Assembly: GCA_019119835.1 (NCBI GenBank)
Contig: DWWE01000052.1
Coordinates: 1 to 64,000, forward strand
From: Candidatus Gemmiger stercoravium
GTDB lineage: Bacteria; Bacillota; Clostridia; Oscillospirales; Ruminococcaceae
DNA: 64,000 nt
Direction of reading: 5' to 3'
The notes under the pieces were generated by a model. The model searched no databases and was not told where the DNA came from. It saw only the letters and a program-made list of their open reading frames with translations. Both the position numbers and the translations under genes were made by a program. Below, piece by piece: positions 53,948 to 62,731 of the stretch. Position 1 is the stretch's first letter. Every line of letters begins with the position of its first letter.

Positions 53948-55525
53948 ATGGGAAATGTAAAACTGTTGGACTGCACCCTGCGGGACGGCGGCTATGTGAA
54001 CGACTGGCGCTGGGGGTTCGGCGCGGCGCGGGACATCGTCGCCACCCTGACCCGCGCCGGCGCCGACATCGTGGAGGTGGGCTTTCTGCGCAATGTGGAA
54101 GGCTACGACCCCGACGTGACGGTCTGCCGCCGCATCGAGGAGCTCAACCGCCTGCTGCCCGCCGGCCGCGGGCGGACGATGTATGCCGGCATGGCCATGC
54201 GCTCCAACTACGACATCGCCCAGCTTTCCCCCTATGCGGGCGAGGGCATCGAGCTGATCCGCATCACCGCCCACGACTATGACATCCGGGAGGGGATGGA
54301 TTTCGCCCGGGAGGTCCAGGCCCGGGGGTACAAGCTGTCCATCAACCCCATCAACATCATGGGCTATGCCGACCGGGACATCCTGTGGATCCTTGACCAG
54401 GTCAACGCCATCCGCCCCTACCAGTTCTCCATCGTGGACACCTTCGGCAGCATGCGCCGCCGGGACCTGGAGCGCATCCTGAGCCTGGTGGACCACAACC
54501 TTGACCCGGCCATCCGGGTGGGGCTGCACCTGCACGAAAACATGGCGCTGAGCTTCTGCCTGGCCCAGGAGTTTGTGGACAAGCACCTGCGCAGGGACAT
54601 CACGGTGGACGCCAGCCTGCTGGGGATGGGGCGCATCCCCGGCAACCTGCCCATCGAGCTGATGGCCGACTACCTCAACGACACGCTGGGCGCCCGCTAT
54701 GACATCGACGAGCTGATGGACGCCATCCAGGACCACATCGCCCCCCTCAAGGGGGACACGGCCTGGGGGTATACGCCGGCCTACTTCCTGTCGGCCCGGT
54801 ACAACCTGCACCGCAACTATGCCGAGCATTACCTGGCCAAAGGGGACCTGACCAACCGGGACATCAACCACATCCTGGCCGGGCTGGACCGGGCCAAGGC
54901 CACCGCCTTCGACGCCGCCTACGCCGACCGCCTGTACCGGGACTACCAGAGCCGCCATGTGGACGACGAAGCCGCCATGCAGGCGCTGCGCACCGCCTTT
55001 GGCGGCAAGCGGGTGCTGGTGCTGGCCCCGGGCGCCAGCCTTGGCACCGAGGCCGGCCGGGCCGCCGTGGCCGGGGCCGGGGCGGATGTCTGCGTTTCGG
55101 CCAACTTCTGCCCGGATTTCTGCCGGCCGGACTACGCCTTTTTCTCCAGCAGCAAGCGGTTTGACAAGGTGGACCCGGCGGCTTTGCCCTGCCCGGCCAT
55201 CCTGACCAGCAACCTGCACGCCGCGCCGGACACCGCCCGGGTGGTCAACTACGACCGGCTGGCCGGCGACGACGCCCAGGCCGGCAACAGCGTGCTGATG
55301 CTGCTGCGGCTGCTGCGGCTGTGCGGCGCCCGCCAGGCGCTGCTGGCCGGCGCCGACGGCTACCGCCCCGGCGCCCGGGCCTATGCCGACAGCAGCCTGC
55401 ACACCCACACCGACCGGGGCGCCGCCTACAACGCCCAGGTGGGCGCGGCGATGCGCAGCATCGCCGGCGGGCTGCCGCTGCAGTTTGTGACCCCCAGCGA
55501 GTACGCCAAGGAGGCGGGGCTATGA
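53948..55525 (+). CDS. HMGL-like (DmpG-type TIM barrel) aldolase with ~180-aa C-terminal Rossmann-like domain
   Basis: LLDCTLRDGGYVNDWRWG, VEVGFLRN, VDTFGSM, GLHLHENMALS; C-term GKRVLVLAPGASLG...PDYAFFSSSKR. Confidence 0.85.
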   Translation: MGNVKLLDCTLRDGGYVNDWRWGFGAARDIVATLTRAGADIVEVGFLRNVEGYDPDVTVCRRIEELNRLLPAGRGRTMYAGMAMRSNYDIAQLSPYAGEGIELIRITAHDYDIREGMDFAREVQARGYKLSINPINIMGYADRDILWILDQVNAIRPYQFSIVDTFGSMRRRDLERILSLVDHNLDPAIRVGLHLHENMALSFCLAQEFVDKHLRRDITVDASLLGMGRIPGNLPIELMADYLNDTLGARYDIDELMDAIQDHIAPLKGDTAWGYTPAYFLSARYNLHRNYAEHYLAKGDLTNRDINHILAGLDRAKATAFDAAYADRLYRDYQSRHVDDEAAMQALRTAFGGKRVLVLAPGASLGTEAGRAAVAGAGADVCVSANFCPDFCRPDYAFFSSSKRFDKVDPAALPCPAILTSNLHAAPDTARVVNYDRLAGDDAQAGNSVLMLLRLLRLCGARQALLAGADGYRPGARAYADSSLHTHTDRGAAYNAQVGAAMRSIAGGLPLQFVTPSEYAKEAGL

Positions 55526-56028
55526 TCCGGCTGCTGGTGCTGGACGTGGACGGCACGATGACCGACGGCGGCGTGTACTACGACGGCGCCGGCAACGAGA
55601 TGAAGAAATTTGCCATCAAGGACGGCGCCGGGCTGGTGCTGGCCCGGGCGGCCGGGCTGCAGGTGATGATCTGCACCGGGCGGGCCAGCGAGGCGGTGCG
55701 CCGCCGGGCCGAAGAGCTCAAGGTGACCTACCTGTACCAGGGCGTGGCGGACAAAGCCGCGTTCCTGCGCGGGTTCCTGACCGAGCAGGGCCTGCGGCGG
55801 GAGGAGGTCGCCTACTGCGGCGACGACCTGAACGACCTGGCCGCCATGGCGCTGTGCGGGTTTGTGACCTGCCCGGCCGACGCGACCCCCGCCGTGGCCC
55901 GCCGGGCCGACTACCGCTGCCCCCGCCGGGGCGGCGAGGGCGCGGTGCGGGATGCGGTGGAGGAGATCCTGCGCCGCGACGGCCGCCTGGCCGATGCGGC
56001 GCGGAAGGCTTTTGACGCCGAGCTGTGA
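55522..56028 (+). CDS. KdsC-like HAD phosphatase (3-deoxy-ulosonate-8/9-phosphate phosphatase family)
   Basis: LDVDGTMTDGGVYYD, FAIKDGAGLVLARAAGLQVMICTGRAS, YCGDDLNDLAAM; ATGA overlap with aldolase. Confidence 0.92.
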   Translation: MIRLLVLDVDGTMTDGGVYYDGAGNEMKKFAIKDGAGLVLARAAGLQVMICTGRASEAVRRRAEELKVTYLYQGVADKAAFLRGFLTEQGLRREEVAYCGDDLNDLAAMALCGFVTCPADATPAVARRADYRCPRRGGEGAVRDAVEEILRRDGRLADAARKAFDAEL

Positions 56029-56073
56029 ACCCGGCCGCCCCCGGCGGACCGGCTGCTGAACGAGGGGACCCCC

Positions 56074-58695
56074 ATGACCAAACTGCACGAACTGTATACC
56101 CGCCACAGGGCCGGCGCGCTGGCGCTGCTGGCCGCAGGGCTCTGCCTGGCGGTCTCGCTGGCGCTGGCCCTGGCGCTGGTGCGCCCCGCCGCCGCCAAGA
56201 GCCTGGCGGTACACATCAGCGATGACTACACCGTGATGAGCGACCCGCTGGAACCCGGCGAGACCGTGACCCAGACCTTTTCCACCGACGAGGATCTGCT
56301 GGCGCTGGGGTTCGTCTTCGGCCTGTCGGGCGACCAGCCCGCCGGCCAGCTGGACCTGACCCTGGCGGACGCCGACACCGGCGAGGTGCTGGCCCGCTCC
56401 GCCGGTGAGATGGCCAACATCATCCCCGGACAATACACAACGCTGGGCCTGGACACGCCGGTGCCCGGTGAGGCGGGCCGGCGGTATCTGGTGACCCTGA
56501 GCCCCCGGTACACCGGCGACGGCCGGCTGTGCGTGGGGCATTCCGACGGCGCCGCCCTGTGGGAAGAGAGCCTGACCATCCGGGGCGAGACGGTGGACGG
56601 CACCCTGGCCCTGCTGGCCACGACCCGGCGCATCGGCGGGTTCCTGACCCGGTACTTCCTGATCGTGGCGGGGCTGGCGTCGGTGACGGTGTTTTTCGGG
56701 GTGCGGGCGGCGCTGCGCGGCGCCGTGCGGCTGCCGCGGCTGGTCTTCGGGCTGGTGGTGGCCTTCGGGCTTTTGTACAGCGTGGTGCTGCCCCCCTACG
56801 CCGCCCCGGATGAAAAATACCACATCAATCAGTCCTTCACCCTGGCCTGCCGCTGGGCCAACTGGTTCAGCGGCGACGAATGGCGGATGGGCAACGTGCC
56901 CATCGAGATGAGCTACCGCCGGGAGCATGACGCCAACGCGATGCTGCAGGACGAGAACACCACCGTCTTCACCTGGCAGGAGTGGGCCGACGAACTGCTG
57001 ACCCTGAGCCCCGATGAATTCGACAGCCATGTGGAGCTGGCCGAATACCAGACCGACCGCAACCCGATCCTCTACCTGGCCAGTGCGGCGGGCGTGTTTG
57101 CGGGCTTTGTGCTGCGGCTGGGCTTTGTGCCCACCCTGATGCTGGGGCGGCTGTGCAACCTGCTGGTGTTTGCGGCGCTGGCGGCGGCCGCGGTGCGCCG
57201 CGCCCCCTTCGGGCGGCGGGTGTTCGCGGCGGCGGCGCTGCTGCCCATGACGCTGCATCTGGCGGCCTCCTTCAGCCGGGATTCGATGCTGCTGGGGCTG
57301 GCTTTCCTGTTCACCGCCCTGTGCCTGGAAGCCGTCTTCGGCGGCGAGGGCCGCCCGCTGCGCCCGCGGGATCTGGCGGCGCTGGCGGTGTCCGGCATTC
57401 TGCTGGCGCCGGCCAAGGTGGTCTATCTGCCGCTGGCCGCCCTCTTCCTGCTGATCCCCAACCTGCGGCTGGGGGCCCGCCCGGTGCTGAAAAAGGCCGG
57501 CTATGCGGCGGCCTGCCTGCTGCTGGTGCTGGGCTTCAACGGCGCCATGCTGACCGACAGCCTGACCGCCGCCCCCGAGCCGGCTGCCGCCGAACAGACG
57601 GCCGGCGCCGAGCAGGCAGCCGATACCGAGCAGGCGGCCGAGGCCGCCGCCCGCCAGGCCCCCGCCCCTGCGGCGGCGGTGGAGGGGTATGACTACTACA
57701 CGGCCATCCCCGAGGAATACCTGGCCGCCACCACCGAAGCCTTTGTGCGCCGGCTGTACTACTGCACCGAGCCCGACGCCCAGGTGACCGACAGCGAGGT
57801 GGCCTTCTGGGTGCAGGCGCTGGAGGAGGGCGACGTGACCGCCGCCCGGCTGGGGCAGAGCTTTCTGTTCAGCCCCACCGCGATGGAACAAAACACGCTG
57901 AGCGACGACGGATTCATCCAGGCGGCCTCGCTGATCTACCTGGACCGCAATGTCATGGCGGAGGAGCAGGCCCGGGAGGTCTTCCGGCAGCAGCTGGCCG
58001 ACAAGGGCCGGACCGACATGTTCAAGGCATTCTATTCCAGCAGCGAGTGCCATGAGATCCTGGACCCCTGCGGCGTCACCGTCGGCACCGAGGACCCGTC
58101 CGCCTACCCGCTGGACCGGCAGACGCTGGCTGACCAGGTGGAACAGGCCCGCGCCGTGCGGGCCAGCCAGAGCACCGTGGCGGCGGAGGATACCGTCACC
58201 TACACCCCCGGCTATGTGCTGACCCACCTGCCCGCCACCCTGGCGCTGGTGGTGCGCAGCGCCGTGGCCGATACCGACGACGCCATCCGCGGGCTGGTGG
58301 GGGGCCTTTTGAGCTACAATTCGCTGGAACTGGCCTGGGGCTGGGTGCTGGCGCTCTACGCCCTGCTGGGGCTGGCGGCGCTGCCCGCCCGCGGCGCCGG
58401 GGACATCCAGCTGCCGGAAGGGCGCTACCGGGTCTGGTGCGCCCTGGCCGCGCTGGGCTGCGCCGCCCTGGCGGTGGCCGGCTGCATCGTGTGGACCCCG
58501 GTGCGGTACGATACGATCTACGGGTTCCAGGGGCGGTATCTGCTGCCGGCGCTGCCGCTGGCGGTGCTGGCCTTCGGGCCGCGGCGCATCCAGCTGGCCG
58601 ACGAGTCCCGCGCCACCGCCGCGCTGGTCACCGCCCTGTGCCTGACCCAGACCGGGGTGCTGCTGAACATCATGCTGGCCGTCATCGCCCGGTGA
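56074..58695 (+). CDS. DUF2142 family polytopic membrane protein
   Basis: VVLPPYAAPDEKYHINQSF signature; large polytopic protein. Confidence 0.87.
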   Translation: MTKLHELYTRHRAGALALLAAGLCLAVSLALALALVRPAAAKSLAVHISDDYTVMSDPLEPGETVTQTFSTDEDLLALGFVFGLSGDQPAGQLDLTLADADTGEVLARSAGEMANIIPGQYTTLGLDTPVPGEAGRRYLVTLSPRYTGDGRLCVGHSDGAALWEESLTIRGETVDGTLALLATTRRIGGFLTRYFLIVAGLASVTVFFGVRAALRGAVRLPRLVFGLVVAFGLLYSVVLPPYAAPDEKYHINQSFTLACRWANWFSGDEWRMGNVPIEMSYRREHDANAMLQDENTTVFTWQEWADELLTLSPDEFDSHVELAEYQTDRNPILYLASAAGVFAGFVLRLGFVPTLMLGRLCNLLVFAALAAAAVRRAPFGRRVFAAAALLPMTLHLAASFSRDSMLLGLAFLFTALCLEAVFGGEGRPLRPRDLAALAVSGILLAPAKVVYLPLAALFLLIPNLRLGARPVLKKAGYAAACLLLVLGFNGAMLTDSLTAAPEPAAAEQTAGAEQAADTEQAAEAAARQAPAPAAAVEGYDYYTAIPEEYLAATTEAFVRRLYYCTEPDAQVTDSEVAFWVQALEEGDVTAARLGQSFLFSPTAMEQNTLSDDGFIQAASLIYLDRNVMAEEQAREVFRQQLADKGRTDMFKAFYSSSECHEILDPCGVTVGTEDPSAYPLDRQTLADQVEQARAVRASQSTVAAEDTVTYTPGYVLTHLPATLALVVRSAVADTDDAIRGLVGGLLSYNSLELAWGWVLALYALLGLAALPARGAGDIQLPEGRYRVWCALAALGCAALAVAGCIVWTPVRYDTIYGFQGRYLLPALPLAVLAFGPRRIQLADESRATAALVTALCLTQTGVLLNIMLAVIAR

Positions 58696-58748
58696 CGCCC
58701 GGTTCAAGCCGCGGCGGGGCCGCCCGCCGCCAGGGAGGGAGCCCCGCC

Positions 58749-59885
58749 ATGACCATCTGCTTTTTTTCCGCCCAGTACCTGCCGACCCCCGGCGGGGTGG
58801 AGCGGTATACCTGGAACCTGGCCCGCCGCTGCGTGCAGGAGGGGGGCCGGGCCATCGTGGTGACCAGCGCGCTGCCCGGTCTGCCCGACCGGGAGCGGGA
58901 CCCCGACGGCATCGAGATCTACCGCCTGCCGGTCTTCCCGGTGATGAAGGGCCGGTTCCCGGTGCTGCGCCCCGGCCCGGCGCTGCGCCGGCTGACCCGG
59001 CAGCTGTGGCAGGAGCCCATCGACTTCTGCGTGATCCAGACCCGCATGTACACCGAAAGCCTCTGGGCCGCCCGGGCCGCCCGCCGGCGGGGGCTGCCGG
59101 CGCTGGTCATCGACCATTCCACCGGCTATATGCCGATGGGCGGCGGCCTGCCGGGGCTGGCCGGGCGGCTGTACGAGCAGCTGGCCTGCCGGGTGGTGCG
59201 CAGCGCCGGCTACCCGTTTTACGGGGTGTCCCGGGCGGTCTGCCGCTGGCTGGAACAGTTCGGCATCCGGACGGCCGGCTGCCTGCCCAACGCTGTGGAC
59301 CCGGACGCCCTGGCCGCCGAGCTGGCCCGGGACCCCATCGACTGGCGCCGGACCCTGGGGCTGCCCGCCGGGACCTTTCTGGTGGCCTTTGCCGGCCGGC
59401 TGATCCCCGAAAAAGGCGCCGGCGAGCTGGCCCGGGCGGTGGCCGGGCTGGAGGGCGCCGCCCTGGCCGTGGCCGGCGACGGGCCCGAAGCCCGGGCCCT
59501 GACCGACGCCGGCGCCCACCTGCTGGGGGCGCTGCCCCATCACCGGGTGGTGCAGCTGTTCGCCCAGGCAGACTGCTGCTGCCTGCCCACCCGCTATGCC
59601 GAGGGGTTCCCCACCACCCTGCTGGAAGCCGCCGCCTGCGGCTGCCCCATCGTGTGTACCCCCACCGCCGGCACCGAGGAGCTTTTGCCCGGGCCGGACT
59701 ATGGGATCCTTTTGCCCGACACCCGGCCCGAGACCATCCGCACGGCGCTGGCCGGGGTCCGGGACGACCCGGCCGCCGCCGCCAAGCGGGCCGAGCGGGT
59801 GCGCCGGCACCTGGGCGAACACTTTACATGGGACGCCGTGTTTGCTACAATAAAGGCAATCGCCGCCGGCCGGGCCGATGGCTGA
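58749..59885 (+). CDS. Glycosyltransferase family 4
   Basis: FFSAQYLPTPGGVERYTWNLARRC; FAGRLIPEKGAGELARAV; PTRYAEGFPTTLLEAAACGCPIV. Confidence 0.94.
   Translation: MTICFFSAQYLPTPGGVERYTWNLARRCVQEGGRAIVVTSALPGLPDRERDPDGIEIYRLPVFPVMKGRFPVLRPGPALRRLTRQLWQEPIDFCVIQTRMYTESLWAARAARRRGLPALVIDHSTGYMPMGGGLPGLAGRLYEQLACRVVRSAGYPFYGVSRAVCRWLEQFGIRTAGCLPNAVDPDALAAELARDPIDWRRTLGLPAGTFLVAFAGRLIPEKGAGELARAVAGLEGAALAVAGDGPEARALTDAGAHLLGALPHHRVVQLFAQADCCCLPTRYAEGFPTTLLEAAACGCPIVCTPTAGTEELLPGPDYGILLPDTRPETIRTALAGVRDDPAAAAKRAERVRRHLGEHFTWDAVFATIKAIAAGRADG
59822..59850 (+). promoter_or_regulatory. Intragenic promoter for the downstream GT2/DUF2304 pair
   Basis: TTTACA-N17-TACAAT. Confidence 0.45.
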
Positions 59886-59919
59886 CCCCCGGTGCGCCGA
59901 CTGTGCAAAAGGAGCTTGT

Positions 59920-60639
59920 ATGCCCAGACTGTTGATTGTGATTCCCGCCTTCAATGAGGAGGCGAACATCGTGCGGGTGGTGGAAGGGCTGACCCGGAAC
60001 TGCCCCCAATACGACTATGTGGTGGTCAACGACGGAAGCCGCGACAAGACCGCCGCCCTCTGCCGCGCCCACGGGTACCGGCTCATCGACCTGCCGGTGA
60101 ACCTGGGGCTGGCCGGGGCTTTCCAGACCGGGCTGCGCTATGCGGCCGACAACGGCTATGACTGCGCCATGCAGCTGGACGCCGACGGCCAGCACAGGCC
60201 CGAATACATCGCCGCCATGCTGGAAGAGCTGGAGGACGGGGCCGATATCGTGATCGGCAGCCGGTTCCTGACGGTGAAAAAGCCCAAGACGCTGCGGATG
60301 CTGGGCAGCTACATCATCAGCTGGTCCATCCGGCTGACCACCGGGCGGGCCATCTGCGACCCCACCAGCGGGATGCGGATGTTCAACCGTGCCATGGTGG
60401 AGGAGTTCGCCCAGAACCTCAACTACGGCCCCGAGCCGGACACCATCAGCTACCTGATCAAGAACGGCGCCATCGTCAAGGAGGTGCAGGTCCGGATGGG
60501 CGAGCGGCAGGCCGGCCACAGCTACCTGACCTTCTGGAAAAGCATCCAGTATATGATGAAGATGTCGGTCTCCATCCTGCTGATCCAGTGGTTCCGCAAG
60601 CGGGACACCGAGACCCCCTACCCCGAAAGGAGCCTGTGA
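59920..60639 (+). CDS. Dolichyl-phosphate-mannose-synthase-like GT2
   Basis: RLLIVIPAFNEEANIVRVVEGL, VVNDGSRDKTAALC, QLDADGQHRPEYI, DPTSGMRMFNR. Confidence 0.94.
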   Translation: MPRLLIVIPAFNEEANIVRVVEGLTRNCPQYDYVVVNDGSRDKTAALCRAHGYRLIDLPVNLGLAGAFQTGLRYAADNGYDCAMQLDADGQHRPEYIAAMLEELEDGADIVIGSRFLTVKKPKTLRMLGSYIISWSIRLTTGRAICDPTSGMRMFNRAMVEEFAQNLNYGPEPDTISYLIKNGAIVKEVQVRMGERQAGHSYLTFWKSIQYMMKMSVSILLIQWFRKRDTETPYPERSL

Positions 60640-60640
60640 G

Positions 60641-61000
60641 ATGTTTGACCAGATGCTGCTTCGGGTCTGCCTGATCGTGGGCAGCCTGATCACCGCCGTT
60701 TATGTGCTGCGCCGGGTGCGCCACGCCAAAATCCAGATTGAGGATACCATCTTCTGGCTGCTGTTCAGCGGGGTGCTGCTGGTGCTGGCCATCTTCCCCG
60801 GCATCGCCTACTGGGCGTCCCGGCTGCTGGGCTTCCAGAGCCCCATCAACTTTGTGTACATCGTCGTGATCTTTCTGCTGCTGGTCAAACAGTTCCTGCT
60901 GTCCATCCGCATCAGCCAGCTGGACTCCCGCCTGCGCATCCTCACCGAGCAGGTGGCGCTGAACCAGGAAAAGCAGGAGCGGGAAAAAATGGACCTGTGA
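60641..61000 (+). CDS. DUF2304 membrane protein
   Basis: Three TM helices, IQIEDTIFWLLFSGVLLVLAIFPGI; directly after polyprenyl-P GT2. Confidence 0.88.
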   Translation: MFDQMLLRVCLIVGSLITAVYVLRRVRHAKIQIEDTIFWLLFSGVLLVLAIFPGIAYWASRLLGFQSPINFVYIVVIFLLLVKQFLLSIRISQLDSRLRILTEQVALNQEKQEREKMDL

Positions 61001-61110
61001 CCCCTGGGAAAACCCGGCAGCGGCTTGCCTGGGGCGGCGGTTTGTGTTACAATATTCTATATCTCTAAATCGGCGTTTTTCACATCCGCCGCAGGAAAGA
61101 AGGTTTCACC

Positions 61111-61404
61111 ATGGCGTTTACCCCCAAACTGACCTATAAAGGCCGCCCCCTTGTGCGCTGCGGCAACGATATCTACTACGGCAGCATGACCGAGCCCTAC
61201 ATCGTCTACCTGCAGGTGCTGAACACCAAAAAGGAAAACGGCGTCGATGTGGCGGACAAGGTCCACATCATCCTGCTGTCCACCGACGATTCCAAGCCGC
61301 TGCCCGAGCGCATCGTCCGCCAGGCCAACAAGGTCGGGCTGTTCAATGCGCTGTCCTTCGGGGACATCATGCTGCGCGGCCAGCTGAAAGAGCAGAAAAA
61401 GTAA
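61111..61404 (+). CDS. Small conserved-type hypothetical protein
   Basis: 97-aa ORF with RBS, own promoter (TTGCCT-N17-TACAAT) and terminator. Confidence 0.75.
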   Translation: MAFTPKLTYKGRPLVRCGNDIYYGSMTEPYIVYLQVLNTKKENGVDVADKVHIILLSTDDSKPLPERIVRQANKVGLFNALSFGDIMLRGQLKEQKK

Positions 61405-61410
61405 GTTGGA

Positions 61411-61457
61411 AAAGGCCCGGCACCCGCGGCGTTGGCAGCGGTGTGTCGGGCTTTTTT
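61411..61457 (+). terminator. Terminator
   Basis: gcccggcacccgc ... gcggtgtgtcgggc tttttt. Confidence 0.75.
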
Positions 61458-61488
61458 GCATTCCGCCCCGATGGTAAGGAGGTGCCCT

Positions 61489-62727
61489 ATGCCCCGTTTC
61501 CTGCCCCGCCGCCACGGCGCGGCCCTGGCCGCCCTGCTGGGCTGCCTGGCGCTGGCGCTGCTGCTCTACCATGACCTGGCGGGCGGCACCCTGCTGCAGC
61601 ACAGCCCCTACGACAGTTACGCCCTGCAGGCGGAAAACTGGCTGGCCGGCCGCATCTGGATCAAAGACGGCGAAGCCTACCCCTGGCTGGAACTGGCCGT
61701 CTACCAGGGGCGGTACTACCAGTCCTTCCCGCCGGTGCCGGCGGCGGCGCTGCTGCCCTTTGTGGCGCTGGGCGGCGGGGCCCAGGCGGTACCCAGCAAC
61801 CTGATCTGCGGGGTATATGGTCTGCTGGCCGCGGCGGGGGTGTACGGGTGTTTCTGGCGGCGGGGCGCCCCGCCCGCCGCCGCTGCCTTCTTCGCGCTGT
61901 TCTGCGCGGGCGGGTCCAACCTGTTCTGGCTGTCCACCAGCGGCGGGGTGTGGTTTCTGGCCCAGGTGCTGGGGTTCTGCCTGGCCGTGTGGGGCATTTT
62001 CTGGGCGCTGGGGCACACGCTGCCCCAGCAGGCGCTGGCAGGGTTCTGCCTGGCCGCGGCGGTGGGCTGCCGGCCCTTCTATGTGCTGCTGCTGGGGCTG
62101 TGGGCGTTGCGGGGGCTGCGCCTGGCCCGGGGGCGCCGCGGCGCCCTGCCGAAGCTGGCCGCCGCCTGGGCGCCGGTGGCCGGGGTGGCCGCCCTGCTGA
62201 TGGGGTACAACTACGCCCGCTTCGGCTCGGTGGTGGAGTTCGGCCACAACTACCTGCCCGAGTTCCAGCGGGCGGAGCACGGCCAGTTCGGCCTGGCCTA
62301 CCTGCTGCCCAACCTGCTGAACCTGCTGCGGCCGGTGACGCTGACCGCCGACGGCAGCCTGCAGTTTGAACATTTCAACGGCTTTTTCTTTCTTGCGGCC
62401 GACCCGCTGTTCCTGCTCTGGCTGCTGGCGGCGGTGCGGGCGCTGCGCAGCCGGGCGGCGGCCGGCGGGCGGGACCTGCCCTTCCCCACCGGCGGGCGGG
62501 TGCTGGGGGCGGTCTTTCTGGCCGCGCTGGTACTGACCTGCCTGCACAAGACGCTGGGCGGCTGGCAGTTCGGGGCGCGGTATCTGGTGGACCTGCAGGT
62601 CTACCCGCTGCTGTGGTTCCTGGGCCGCACCGGCCCCGAGGACGCCCCCGGCCCGGCGGCCTGGGGGCTGTGCGGGGCGGCGGTGCTGTTCAACCTGTAC
62701 GGAGCGGTCTACATGCTGGGGGTGTGA
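61489..62727 (+). CDS. Polytopic membrane protein (GT-C-like)
   Basis: Multiple TMs; SPYDSYALQAENWLAGRIWIKDGEAYPWLELAVYQGRYYQSFPP. Confidence 0.7.
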   Translation: MPRFLPRRHGAALAALLGCLALALLLYHDLAGGTLLQHSPYDSYALQAENWLAGRIWIKDGEAYPWLELAVYQGRYYQSFPPVPAAALLPFVALGGGAQAVPSNLICGVYGLLAAAGVYGCFWRRGAPPAAAAFFALFCAGGSNLFWLSTSGGVWFLAQVLGFCLAVWGIFWALGHTLPQQALAGFCLAAAVGCRPFYVLLLGLWALRGLRLARGRRGALPKLAAAWAPVAGVAALLMGYNYARFGSVVEFGHNYLPEFQRAEHGQFGLAYLLPNLLNLLRPVTLTADGSLQFEHFNGFFFLAADPLFLLWLLAAVRALRSRAAAGGRDLPFPTGGRVLGAVFLAALVLTCLHKTLGGWQFGARYLVDLQVYPLLWFLGRTGPEDAPGPAAWGLCGAAVLFNLYGAVYMLGV

Positions 62728-62731
62728 TCCG

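Noticed and set aside
50737-53976. 1079-aa minus ORF over wzm/wzt/GT/kdsB
   Set aside because: Shadow ORF from codon bias opposite well-supported genes.
55426-58707. 1093-aa minus ORF over kdsC and DUF2142 genes
   Set aside because: Shadow ORF; Gln/His/Arg-rich, no domain signatures.
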